From: RFSX01 sp965248155 | GTDB taxonomy: Bacteria > Bacteroidota > Bacteroidia > Chitinophagales > Saprospiraceae | Length of the DNA stretch: 64,000 nt | NCBI GenBank assembly: GCA_965248155.1 | Contig: CBDFIO010000002.1 | Coordinates: forward strand, 1,116,001-1,180,000 | Direction: 5' to 3' | In this document: in pieces, positions 48,324 through 58,050 of the stretch | Position numbering within the stretch: position 1 is the stretch's first letter | How the letters are laid out: every line of letters begins with the position of its first letter | Made by a program: the position numbers and the translations under genes | The notes under the pieces: model-generated | The model's database searches: none | Seen by the model: the letters and a program-made list of their open reading frames with translations, nothing else | What the model was told of the DNA's origin: nothing

Positions 48324-49818
48324 ATGTCCCAAGATGAACTAAATAATATATTTAAATCCAAATTGAGTGACACTCAATCTGGTGATGGCTATTGGAATAT
48401 ACCTCCTGACAGGATTTTTGATGATGCTATTACTCAGGTTAATAATGTGAAGCAAGAAAGACGACGCAGAATTTTTATAATTCTATTTATGGTTTTTCTG
48501 GGCTTAATAATCGGATTCGGGGTATTGAAGACGAAAAGACATATCGATAATTTGAATAGCCAAGTTGCAAATCTTGAAGCCCAAATGGCTAGTTCTAATA
48601 ATCAAAATAAAATCGAAGTTAAAACAGATCAGACTAATTCTGAATTTCCCAAAACTTCACATTTAAATAATGAAAATCAAATAGAGGAAGGAGAAGCAAC
48701 AAGTGATACTTCTTCAGAGCTGTTTAATCATATTAAAAAAGAAAACCAAAGCCATATACCTGTTATCAATTTCAATCATCAAGTTATTCCAAATTCATTA
48801 ATTACTATTCCTGATGATGTTTATGATCTTGAGGAGAGCGAAAATTTTTCCGATAATATTGAAACAGAACCAATAGAAAGATCAATTATTATATTAGAAA
48901 ATTATCCAAGATTAGCTGGATTATTTTCATTAATAGATTTTCCTGATTTAAGTAGTCATAAGATTAAGGAATTGAATTTTGGATTAAATCCTTTTGTCCC
49001 TTACCAAGAGAAGCAAGAAGAGTTAAACGTTGAGCATAATGATTATTTTGAACTTGGAATTTTTGGTGTAAGTAATTTCTCTTCCTTAAGTATGAATAAC
49101 ATTTCTGGAGAAGAAACTTTTATTCTAAGTTATTATGACCAACTAAAAAGAGGCAAAGGGATTGGTGTCGAATTTTCATATAGAATTAATCCAAAATTTG
49201 CCATTATTGCATCCTTAAGTTTCAACCAATTACGCAATATTAGTAAATTAGAAGATACGCATTTATATGACAAGTCTAGTGAGACAATCAATTCATCAGG
49301 TGTAAGTTTTTATAACTCACAAGTTGATATGATGACACCTTTAGGGAATTATAAATCAAGTATGACTTTTGAAGTAGATAGTGAAAATATTGCCCATCTA
49401 GATCCTATTACAAATATTACAAACTTACAGCAAGAACTTTCTGTTGTAAATTCTACTATTGGAATTAGATATATGCCATTGGTTAAGCAAAAAATTGAAT
49501 TATTTATTGGAACAGGCTATTCTTTGAGCTCAATGAGTTCTTTCAATAATAGTATGGAAACCAAATTTATGAAAGACGAGTTGCTTATTTTTTCTTATGA
49601 TACAAATTCTGCTGACAAGAAAAAATTAAAATAGTTCCTATTCTTCATATTACACTGAATCAGGTCTTAATTATAAAATATCAGAAGATTTTAATGTTGC
49701 TTTTTCGATTGGATATGAAAATTCATTCTCTTCTTTAACTCGGACAACAAATACTCAAGATCCAAAGATTTTTTTGAATCAAATTAGATTGAAATTAGGA
49801 TCTAATTTTAGATTTTAA
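48324..49818 (+). pseudogene. Membrane protein with C-terminal barrel domain, putative sigma partner, frameshifted
   Basis: The N-terminal about 50 residues are cytoplasmic and include GYWNIPPDRIFDDAI. One membrane helix follows (IFIILFMVFLGLIIGFGVL, about 50-70), then a coiled-coil-like linker and strands resembling an OmpA/PorT-type beta-barrel domain. The frame stops at 49634 in the A4 run 49628-49631. With one more A it continues as KNSSYSSYYTESGLNYKIS to the terminal NQIRLKLGSNFRF, ending in Phe as expected for an outer-membrane strand. The position after the ECF gene suggests a sigma regulator or a partner in envelope sensing. About 60 terminal residues are lost if the sequence is correct. 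Confidence 0.68.
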
Positions 49819-49896
49819 TTGGCCTCGGGCAACCTAAAATAGATTTAGGGCGTATACTTAGTATATCTCATTCTCTTACCCTCAAAAATTACAGTT

Positions 49897-52800
49897 ATGA
49901 ATACTAAGCTTACACAAGTTCTATTTTTCCTATGTAGTATAATCATTCCTAACAGCTTGTCAGCTGATGAACTGGTGGATACTACACAACAGTCTCCCTA
50001 TTTGCATTTTGCTTTAGAAGACTGCCAATCCTTTTCTTTCAATCAGACTAATGAAGATTATTCAGAATTTACAGCTATCGCAGTTGAAAATGATGATTGT
50101 ACTTCTCTAACAGTCTTAAATAGCCATTTATATAGAAACAATCCAAGTATCAATCAACATTCATGTACTCCGGGAGTTGAAAACTCAGTAGCCATGTGTG
50201 TCGGAGCAGATGATTCTTGCATATACAATGCGGGAAGTGACAAAGCCATAAGATTTGATATAGCTGTTAATCCGGGACCTTCTGGAAGTGGAGCCATTAG
50301 CTCATTAAGCTTTTATGAAAAAGCGCCAGATAGTTTTGACTGGATTGATGGTCCTTCAGGATTTAATGATTACCCAACGCGCTATGCTCTTAGAATTTTA
50401 GCAAATGGAAATGTTCTTTTTGAAGAATCAGATATACCAACAAGTTTTGATTGGACCCTGGAAAGTTTTGATTTTTCTTCAAATTCAGGTTTTACAGTTA
50501 CAGAAGAAACAGTATTTAATTTTGAGTTACTCGCTTATTGTCTAATTGGAAATGGAGCTCAAGTAAAAGCATGGGACATTGATGAAATCAAAATTATGGG
50601 AGCATGTGAAGCTTTAGATGGCGGTGTTATAAAAACTGAAGATGAAACAACTATTTGTGCTGATGATAATATGCCAGACTTAATTGATGTAAGTCTAAGT
50701 AATAATACCGGAGCTAATTCCGCTTGGATTATCACAGATGACCAGGGCGCAATTTTGGCCTTACCTGTCGGTCCACCTTTTGACTTCGAAGGAGCGGGGG
50801 CTGGTGTTTGCTTAATTTGGCACATTAGTTATATTTCCCCACTTCAAGGAATATCATTGGGAAACAGTGTCTTTCATCTTGCAGGGTGTTATGATTTATC
50901 AAACTCAATAGTAGTTGTTAGGAGTACAGGAGAAGATTGCGATTCTGAATGTTTGGCTGAGGGTGGAGCCTTGGAAAGCGGTCCTTTTGAATTTTGTGTA
51001 GGTGATGGAGTAGTAGATAATATTGGATCAGATCAGATCGTATTGAGTGGAAATTCAGGTACAAATTCTCAGTGGGTAGTTACGGATGATCAAGGAAATA
51101 TATTGGGATTACCGCCATCATTTGGTGTTGTTGATTTTGATGGTGCCGGAGCGGGAACATGTGGTATGGCATTTAAGTTATGAAGATGGATTGGAAGGAG
51201 TAGCAATGGGTAATAACGCGATGACAGATTTGATGGGCTGTTATTCTTTATCGAATTCGATATCAGTAGTACGGAGTCAACCTGCAGGAGGAGTATTGGA
51301 AGGCGGTCCTTTTGAATTTTGTGTAGGAGACGGAGTAGCAGATAATATCGGATCTGACCAAATCGTATTGAGTGGAAATTCAGGAACCAATTCACAGTGG
51401 GTTGTCACAGATGATCAAGGAAATATATTGGGATTACCACCATCATTTGATGTTGTTGATTTTGATGGTGCCGGAGCTGGGACATGTTTGGTTTGGCACT
51501 TAAGTTATGAAGACGGGTTGGAAGGAGTAGCGATGGGTAATAACGCGATGACTGATTTAGTCGGCTGTTATTCTTTATCGAATTCGATATCAGTAGTACG
51601 GAGTCAACCGGTAGGAGGTGTCTTGGAAGGTGGACCATTTGAGTTTTGTGTAGGAGACGGCGTATCAGATCGTATTGAGTGGAAATTCAGGTACAAATTC
51701 GCAGTGGGTTGTCACAGATGATCAAGGAAATATATTGGGTTTACCACCATCATTTGATGTTGTTGATTTTGATGGTGCCGGAGCTGGAACTTGTTTAGTT
51801 TGGCATTTAAGTTATGAAGACGGATTGGAAGGAGTAGCGATGGGAAATAATGCGATGACTGATTTGATGGGCTGTTATTCTTTATCGAATTCGATATCAG
51901 TAGTACGGAGTCAACCGGTAGGAGGTGTCTTGGAAGGCGGTCCTTTTGAATTTTGTGTAGGAGACGGAGTAGCAGATAATATTGGATCTGACCAGATTGT
52001 ATTGAGTGGAAATTCAGGTACAAATTCGCAGTGGGTTGTCACAGATGATCAAGGAAATATATTGGGATTACCAACCTCATTTGATGTTGTTGATTTTGAT
52101 GGTGCCGGAGCTGGAACTTGTTTGGTTTGGCATTTAAGTTATGAAGATGGAATGGAAGGTGTAGAGTTAGGTAACAATATAATGACGGATTTGATGGGTT
52201 GTTATTCTTTATCGAATTCTATTCCGGTCAATAGAATTATCTGTCCTCAAGGAGGAATAGTAATCAACGAATTAAACGCTAACAATAGAATTGAGATTAA
52301 GAATACCGGGTCTGATACAGTAGATATTTCAAGTTATTTTATATGCAATTTTCCATTCTACAATCAATTAAGTAGTTTGTCGATAGAATGTGGGAATGAT
52401 TTAATTCTTGAACCTGGAGAATTGGTCACCGTTATTTCAAATTTTAATAACAGTGAAACTGATGGAGAAATGGGATTATATCTAAACTCAAATTATGGAA
52501 ACAGCAACTCCATTATTGACTACGTAGAATGGGGATCCACCGGGCATCAGCGTTCTTCAGTTGCTGTAGATGCGGGAATTTGGACTACAGGTGATTTTGT
52601 TCCAGCCTTCGATGCTGGAATGAGTATTGAATACGATGGCATGGGTGACAGTTCTGCAGATTGGATGGAAGATAATTTCAGTTATTGCATGGAAAATTTC
52701 ACAGGCCCAACTGAAATAGAATCTCTGGCATATAAAGTTTATCCGAACCCTGCAAATGAATTTATTTTGCTTGAAGTTTTATCAAGTAGAGATTCTTTTG

Positions 52801-52973
52801 GTCAGATGTTGGTCTTTGATAATTTTGGTCGGCTAATAATTAAAAGAGAATTACAATTTGATAATAAATCTGATATGAGGATTAATGTTTCGGATTTAAT
52901 GACCGGACAATATTTCATTAAGCTCATCAGCCACAAACAATCCAAAGTACATACATTTTTTAAAGCTAACTGA
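49897..52973 (+). pseudogene. Tandem-repeat T9SS cargo protein with lamin-tail domain, two frame breaks
   Basis: One gene split in three frames. It starts with a signal peptide (VLFFLCSIIIPNSLSA) and a Cys-containing N-terminal domain. A diverged repeat follows (NNTGANSAWIITDDQG), then four near-identical 109-residue units (FEFCVGDGVADNIGSDQ, WVVTDDQGNILGLPPSF, GAGAGTCLVWHLSYEDG). The first break is a 2-base deletion near 51163-51168 in unit 1; the second is a 20-base deletion near 51667 in unit 3. The C-terminus has a lamin-tail domain (GGIVINELNANNRIEIKNTG) and a type A sorting domain (KVYPNPANEFILLEV). Repair of both breaks gives about 1033 residues. Confidence 0.78.
50965..52253 (+). repeat. 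Four tandem 327-base repeats
   Basis: Units begin at 50965, 51290, 51617 and 51924 and end at 52253. Measured lengths are 325, 327, 307 and 330 bases: the first is short by 2 and the third by 20. Units 2-4 are nearly identical by eye, pointing to recent expansion; the first is slightly more diverged and a related but distant unit precedes it. Confidence 0.88.
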
Positions 52974-52984
52974 TTAATACAGCA

Positions 52985-53024
52985 AAGTGAATCCTCTGTT
53001 TATTTAGAGGGTTCACTTTTTATT
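52985..53024. terminator. Bidirectional terminator between converging genes
   Basis: AAGTGAATCCTCT pairs with AGAGGGTTCACTT (one G-T pair) followed on the plus strand by TTTTTATT. It covers the 3' end of the glycosylase gene and serves the repeat-protein gene. Confidence 0.8.
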
Positions 53025-53656
53025 AAAGGGTATTCCTGATGTTCAGGTTTACTAGTCCAGGGGTTTTCTTTAATGCGGAACCTCCAAGGCCAGTGGGCGC
53101 ATTCAGCGGCATATGCAATTCCAACACGCGGGCTTTGGGATATTTGTATTTGTGGAATATCTTCATTATAAGCTATTGTCAAAGGAGAGTGTTTTGAAAA
53201 CAATTCGAGACCATCGTGATTTCTATTTATACCTAGAGCTTGACATAATTTACCTGGGCCGTTTGTCATATTGTAGCTTGAAATTCCATTTCTTCTACAT
53301 TGCATAATTTTTAGACCGGATACAGCTTCTACAGCTCTAATTAAGATCGCATGGGCATTCCCTTCCGGAGCGGAAACTACGTTGAGCATATTATGAAGCC
53401 CATAACACAGATACACATAACTTATTCCTCCTTCTTTAAATAAAGTAGCTGTTCTATTTGTCAATTTATTGCCATAAGCATGACTACCTTTATCGTCTGG
53501 AGCCCTGTAAGCTTCAGTCTCAACAATTTTAGAAACACAGGGAATATTATCGATCTTACTTATTAGATATTTTCCGAGAAGAAATTTTGATAAGAATAAA
53601 ATATCATTGTTTAGGAATACATCTCTTTCAAGAATTGTATAGTCAGTTATCTTCAT
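53000..53656 (-). CDS. DNA-3-methyladenine glycosylase (AAG/MPG family)
   Basis: A 218-residue base-excision enzyme. The catalytic Glu is in IVETEAYRAPDDKGSHAYGN, the substrate-binding Tyr in ISYVYLCYGLHNMLNVV, and the family motif GPGKLCQALGI follows. It removes alkylated purines from DNA. Its ATG overlaps the stop of the acetyltransferase gene by 1 base (TAATG), so it is the last gene of a four-gene operon. Confidence 0.92.
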   Translation of the reverse strand: MKITDYTILERDVFLNNDILFLSKFLLGKYLISKIDNIPCVSKIVETEAYRAPDDKGSHAYGNKLTNRTATLFKEGGISYVYLCYGLHNMLNVVSAPEGNAHAILIRAVEAVSGLKIMQCRRNGISSYNMTNGPGKLCQALGINRNHDGLELFSKHSPLTIAYNEDIPQIQISQSPRVGIAYAAECAHWPWRFRIKENPWTSKPEHQEYPLIKSEPSK

Positions 53657-54105
53657 TAAAAAATCATGGCTATGTGTGGAATATTGTCCTCAAGGTACCC
53701 TTCACCAACTATTTTAAAATCTAAAGATTCATAAAAGGCCGTAAGATAGAGCTGAGCGGATATCTTAACTTTTTGTCCCTTGAAATGCGTTCTGCATTTC
53801 TCCAAACAAAATTTCATAAGTCTTGTTCCAGTACCGCTTCTTCGAGAATCTTGTATGGTAATCACGCGGCTTATAGCACAGTAATTTTCATAAACCGCTC
53901 CGGCCGGCAGGATTCTGGCATAAGATTCAATTGTATTGTCTGATTTTAAAGAATAGACATGTAAAGCTTGTTGATCTAGTCCATCGGTATCCAGGTATGG
54001 ACATTTTTGCTCCACGACAAATACTTCCTGTCTTAAACGCAGAATGTCATATAATTCGCTTAAAGTAAGTTCATTGAATTTTTTACACAAAAAACTTTTT
54101 TGCAT
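53656..54105 (-). CDS. GNAT acetyltransferase, ElaA-like
   Basis: A 149-residue GNAT protein. The N-terminal RLRQEVFVVEQKCPYLDTDG is typical of the ElaA group. The acetyl-CoA-binding motif A is RVITIQDSRRSGTGTRLMKF. The substrate of this group is unknown. Start and stop overlap those of both neighbours by 1 base (TAATG), which indicates translational coupling. Confidence 0.88.
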   Translation of the reverse strand: MQKSFLCKKFNELTLSELYDILRLRQEVFVVEQKCPYLDTDGLDQQALHVYSLKSDNTIESYARILPAGAVYENYCAISRVITIQDSRRSGTGTRLMKFCLEKCRTHFKGQKVKISAQLYLTAFYESLDFKIVGEGYLEDNIPHIAMIF

Positions 54106-55094
54106 TATTTGATGGATTTATCTAAATAGAGAGGAGGGACCATACTTGTTTGAGAATAGTGGGAATATGCTCTTCTCGGACTGATTTGATAGGTTCCACT
54201 TATTCCTAGATGATTCTGTCGTCCATCTTTTATTTCTTCAAATTTGATACATTCCAATCCATCAGAATAAAATATGTGATCGTAAGGAATCTGTAATGAA
54301 GTCAAAGAAATATTTCTTCTACTATTACTCAAACCCGCCTTATCTCTGAATTCAATTATTGCTCTGGACCAATAAACATGATTGAAATCTCCTAAGGTAA
54401 TAACAGGTTTGTTCAAATCATTGATATAATTAGCGATGAACCCCAGATGTTCTTCAGAAGAATTTTTAGAATTTGCCAGGTTGGGAGGTGTAATGTATGA
54501 ACCAATAATGTGAACATCATTATATTCTCGACCTAATGCAATACTGATATTAGGTATATCAGAATAATTAAAGGTCTTGGTATTTTTTAATGGAATTTTT
54601 GAGTAAACGGCCATTCCAAAAGGATCTATTCTTACAAGTTTATAAGCATAGGGATACATTTTGTACAAAAGCATAGGTATATGTTGATCCCAGTCTGGAG
54701 TATATTCTTGAAAGGAAAGCAAATCGGGATTAATTTCTGAAATCAATGCTTCTAAATCTATGTTTTCTTTGTCAAAGGAAGTCAAATTAAAATGCGCCAC
54801 TTTCAGAGTTGCAGAACTTGTTTTCTGAGGAAACATCATGTCTGGATTAGAAGCCATTTTAAGATAAAATGCCATGAAAGCTGAGGCTATCAAACAAATA
54901 AACATCAATCTCTTTTGTTCAAGAGAAAGAAATATGAACCCAAACAATGCGAGTGCCAACATAAGATGGACTGCATATTCTGATGACTTCTGAAACACCA
55001 TTATATCCGGTGGATAAATGATTATGAGCACTACTAAAAAAACAGTGCTTATAATTGCGATTTGACTAATATGATGTTCTAATATTTTCTTCAA
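54105..55094 (-). CDS. Membrane-anchored endonuclease/exonuclease/phosphatase-family protein
   Basis: A 329-residue protein. Three hydrophobic helices at the N-terminus (about 10-30, 38-58, 62-80) are followed by an EEP catalytic domain: KVAHFNLTSFDKEN, SEINPDLLSFQEY (Glu), VITLGDFNHVYW (Asp-Asn) and a final SGTYQI. The usual terminal SDH is not clear (NHLGISGTYQ). The substrate, nucleic acid or phospholipid-like, cannot be told. It follows the LTD protein gene by 5 bases. Confidence 0.82.
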   Translation of the reverse strand: MKKILEHHISQIAIISTVFLVVLIIIYPPDIMVFQKSSEYAVHLMLALALFGFIFLSLEQKRLMFICLIASAFMAFYLKMASNPDMMFPQKTSSATLKVAHFNLTSFDKENIDLEALISEINPDLLSFQEYTPDWDQHIPMLLYKMYPYAYKLVRIDPFGMAVYSKIPLKNTKTFNYSDIPNISIALGREYNDVHIIGSYITPPNLANSKNSSEEHLGFIANYINDLNKPVITLGDFNHVYWSRAIIEFRDKAGLSNSRRNISLTSLQIPYDHIFYSDGLECIKFEEIKDGRQNHLGISGTYQISPRRAYSHYSQTSMVPPLYLDKSIK

Positions 55095-55099
55095 TGTAC

Positions 55100-56884
55100 T
55101 TAATTAAACGGTTGGGCTAAAACACAAACTTTTTTACCCGATAAAACTGATCCATCTGAATGAAAGAACTCATAATAAATAATGTACATACCTACTGGTC
55201 CGATATTACCATTTTTTAGGGTACCATCCCAATTTAATACTCCTTGTGTCGCTAACAATTGATTTCGTATGAGATGTTTTTCAAATCGACCTCTATCATC
55301 GAATATTGAAATGTTTGCTACATATCCGGTCTTATCTAAATTATAATTTATAATAAGTAAATCTTTATTTCCATCAAGATTGGGAGAAAATGATTGATAT
55401 TCCAAAGATAGTGGATCATTAGAATCAGCCTGGGAATTTGATCTTACAGAATTTTCATATCCCGGGCTTGCAAATAATACACTCTGAGCCGCTGAAAACC
55501 AATTATTGGGATCATTGGTTGGACTAATAGTTGAAATCCTCTCAAGGCTGACACCTTCAGTATCTTTTAATAAGTCAAAATGATAATCTTGATCATAATC
55601 AAATTCATCAATGAGGACTTCTTCTCCATTTTTATTGACAAGCAAAGTTGCATTGCCATCTGAATTATTGAATGATGGTAAATCCTGGAGAATAACATTT
55701 GCAGAATTTGGAGGAATGTATTGATCTAATAAAAACTGAGGATCCTTTGAAAAAGCGATTATTTGACCTGGTGCCATAGTAATCTCTCGACTTATAATTT
55801 CATCCTCAACTTTGTCCACATTTCGAATTATCAATCCTTCGAGATTAAGTGTCTTTTCAGAACGATTGAATATCTCAACGAAATCTTCTCCACCAGTATA
55901 GGGGTCAAATAAAATTTCGTTTATAACAATATCCCCAACTGATATCTCTTCGGTCAAAGCAATTTCAAAAACCTGGTTATTCATTTGATTTCCACTTAAG
56001 TCAGTGATGTTTTGAATGCTTAATTCGATGCTTTGTCCACTTGGAAGATTTTCTGCTAAAAATAGATCGACAACATTACCATCCATCATATCAAAACTAA
56101 TGGTCTCGATTAATTGAGCATTGCTGAAACTATAATTATCATTACGAATAGCTGAAGCTTCATTTACGCTTTCGTTAAATCGAATCTTAATGTTTTTTGC
56201 ATCGATAATATTTACAGAATTCACAATTGGTCCTTCTTTATCTGGCTTAATTTCGTCAATTATGATGTTGTCAAAAAAGAAATTTTCAGCCCTGGATGCT
56301 GTGTAATTGCAAAGGAATCCAAAAATATTGTAGGTAATTATTTCATCATCATTAAATATAAATGACATTTCTTCTTCGACTTGTTGTGAGATATTGTCAG
56401 TTGTAATTAATGTCCATTCATCAAGAGACGTTTTATTCAAATCAAAAGTCAGATCAAATGAAGATGCAACATTGCCCATAATTCCAGAAGCAATTTCTGT
56501 TTCATTACCGTTTTCAAGCTGAATAAATCTAATGGCGTCATCTGATCCTGATTCGCCTATTTTCAAAATGTAACCATTGGCTTGACTTAAATCAATATTA
56601 TCAGCTGCCAGGATAATTGTTAATTGGTTGCTGCCCGATGGTGAAAAACTTAGTGAGATATCCATATTCCAGAACAAGCTATCCGGAAAATTTGTTTCGG
56701 TATAAATGAGTGATTGACCTGCCTCTGGAGCATTCAATTGGAGCTGATCATTTTCGTTAATTCTAAATTCACTTATATCTCCCTTCCATAAATTGAGATC
56801 CCCGGAATTAAAGTCAAAATTTATTTGAGCTTGTACTGAGAAAGTTGTGAAGGTGAATAATAAAGCAAGGAACCTTAAATACAT
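55100..56884 (-). CDS. Exported lamin-tail protein with gliding-type C-terminal domain
   Basis: A 594-residue protein with a signal peptide (FLALLFTFTTFSVQAQ). Domains: a carbohydrate-binding-like beta-sandwich (about 20-210), an Ig-like SbsA domain (about 215-310, VNIIDAKNIKIRFNES), a lamin-tail domain (about 315-420, ISVGDIVINEILFDPYTGGE), and a C-terminal segment (about 490-594) of the gliding-motility or type B sorting kind (SFSPNLDGNKDLLIINYNL). T9SS export is the likely route. It is the first gene of the operon with EEP, GNAT and the glycosylase. Confidence 0.8.
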   Translation of the reverse strand: MYLRFLALLFTFTTFSVQAQINFDFNSGDLNLWKGDISEFRINENDQLQLNAPEAGQSLIYTETNFPDSLFWNMDISLSFSPSGSNQLTIILAADNIDLSQANGYILKIGESGSDDAIRFIQLENGNETEIASGIMGNVASSFDLTFDLNKTSLDEWTLITTDNISQQVEEEMSFIFNDDEIITYNIFGFLCNYTASRAENFFFDNIIIDEIKPDKEGPIVNSVNIIDAKNIKIRFNESVNEASAIRNDNYSFSNAQLIETISFDMMDGNVVDLFLAENLPSGQSIELSIQNITDLSGNQMNNQVFEIALTEEISVGDIVINEILFDPYTGGEDFVEIFNRSEKTLNLEGLIIRNVDKVEDEIISREITMAPGQIIAFSKDPQFLLDQYIPPNSANVILQDLPSFNNSDGNATLLVNKNGEEVLIDEFDYDQDYHFDLLKDTEGVSLERISTISPTNDPNNWFSAAQSVLFASPGYENSVRSNSQADSNDPLSLEYQSFSPNLDGNKDLLIINYNLDKTGYVANISIFDDRGRFEKHLIRNQLLATQGVLNWDGTLKNGNIGPVGMYIIYYEFFHSDGSVLSGKKVCVLAQPFN

Positions 56885-56920
56885 GCTATAAATATATTGA
56901 TATACAATCTTTTTATATGT

Positions 56921-56928
56921 TATTTTTG
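56921..56928 (+). promoter_or_regulatory. Promoter of asd
   Basis: TATTTTTG fits TAnnTTTG, with a TTG at 56897-56899 giving a 21-base spacer, the best-spaced promoter in the window. The ATG lies 38 bases downstream. Confidence 0.55.
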
Positions 56929-56966
56929 GACCTATTTATATATTTGAATAATAGAATTATATATCT

Positions 56967-57953
56967 ATGAAATTGGCATTGGTTGGAGCAACAGGATTAG
57001 TAGGTAGGGAGATGATTGAAGTTCTTGAAGAAAGGAATATAAAACCAGATCAATTTATTCCCGTTGCCTCACAAAGATCTGTAGGAAAGGAAATCGTTTT
57101 CCACGAAAAAAGCCATGTTGTTGTTAGCATGGATGAGGCTATCAAGATTAAGCCGGATTTTGCACTTTTTTCAGCTGGAGGATCTACTTCCAAAGAATAC
57201 GCACCAAAATTTGCTGAGCAAGGAACATGTGTAATTGATAATTCTTCAGCTTGGAGAATGGATGAAAATGTCAAGTTAATTGTACCGGAAGTTAATGGTC
57301 ATATTTTAAATGGGAAAGAAGGAATTATTGCAAATCCCAATTGCAGTACTATTCAGTTAGTAGTTGCTTTAAACCCACTACACAAAAGATACGGAATTAA
57401 GAGATTGGTTATATCGACTTATCAGTCCTTTACAGGTACAGGAGCAAAAGCTGTTGAGCAGTATGAATCAGAGCTAACGGGTCAAACTGATCCAGGATAT
57501 CCTATGGCATATAATTATCCGATTTTTGAAAACTGTCTTCCTCATTGCGACATTTTTCTAGATAATGATTATACCAAAGAAGAGATGAAATTGGTCCATG
57601 AGACAAGAAAAATTATGGATGCGGATAATATGGCAATTACTTCTACTGCTGTTAGAGTACCTGTGCATGGAGGACATTCAGAATCTGTAAATATTGAATT
57701 TGAAAATCAGTTTGATTTGAATGAACTGAAAGACATATTAAAGGGAGAAGAGGGTATAATTGTTCAGGATGATGTGTCGAATAACATTTATCCGATGCCA
57801 AAATACAGTAGAAAGAAAGATGAAGTATTCGTTGGAAGGATTAGAAGGGATGAATCCATCGAAAAAGGACTCAATCTTTGGGTTGTTGCCGACAATTTAC
57901 GCAAAGGAGCAGCAACAAATGCTGTCCAAATACTTCAGCATATAGCGGATTAA
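56967..57953 (+). CDS. asd: Aspartate-semialdehyde dehydrogenase
   Basis: A 328-residue enzyme of the lysine, threonine and diaminopimelate pathway. The NADP-binding start is LALVGATGLVGREM, the nucleophile Cys126 lies in ANPNCSTIQL, and the active-site His is in VPVHGGHSES. The length and motif order match the bacterial family throughout. It makes the precursor of peptidoglycan diaminopimelate. It is monocistronic as far as the sequence shows. Confidence 0.96.
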   Translation: MKLALVGATGLVGREMIEVLEERNIKPDQFIPVASQRSVGKEIVFHEKSHVVVSMDEAIKIKPDFALFSAGGSTSKEYAPKFAEQGTCVIDNSSAWRMDENVKLIVPEVNGHILNGKEGIIANPNCSTIQLVVALNPLHKRYGIKRLVISTYQSFTGTGAKAVEQYESELTGQTDPGYPMAYNYPIFENCLPHCDIFLDNDYTKEEMKLVHETRKIMDADNMAITSTAVRVPVHGGHSESVNIEFENQFDLNELKDILKGEEGIIVQDDVSNNIYPMPKYSRKKDEVFVGRIRRDESIEKGLNLWVVADNLRKGAATNAVQILQHIAD

Positions 57954-58050
57954 TTCAGAATAGACTAAATTGAAATTATTACGAATGACGATCACTAATC
58001 ATGATGGTCTTGGCACATATTGACATTTTTTAGATACAAAAAGTAATCGC

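Noticed and set aside
54131..54141. Second att site matching the tRNA 3' end (GAGGGACCA)
   Set aside because: A nine-base match inside a coding region is expected by chance, and no island border is seen there.
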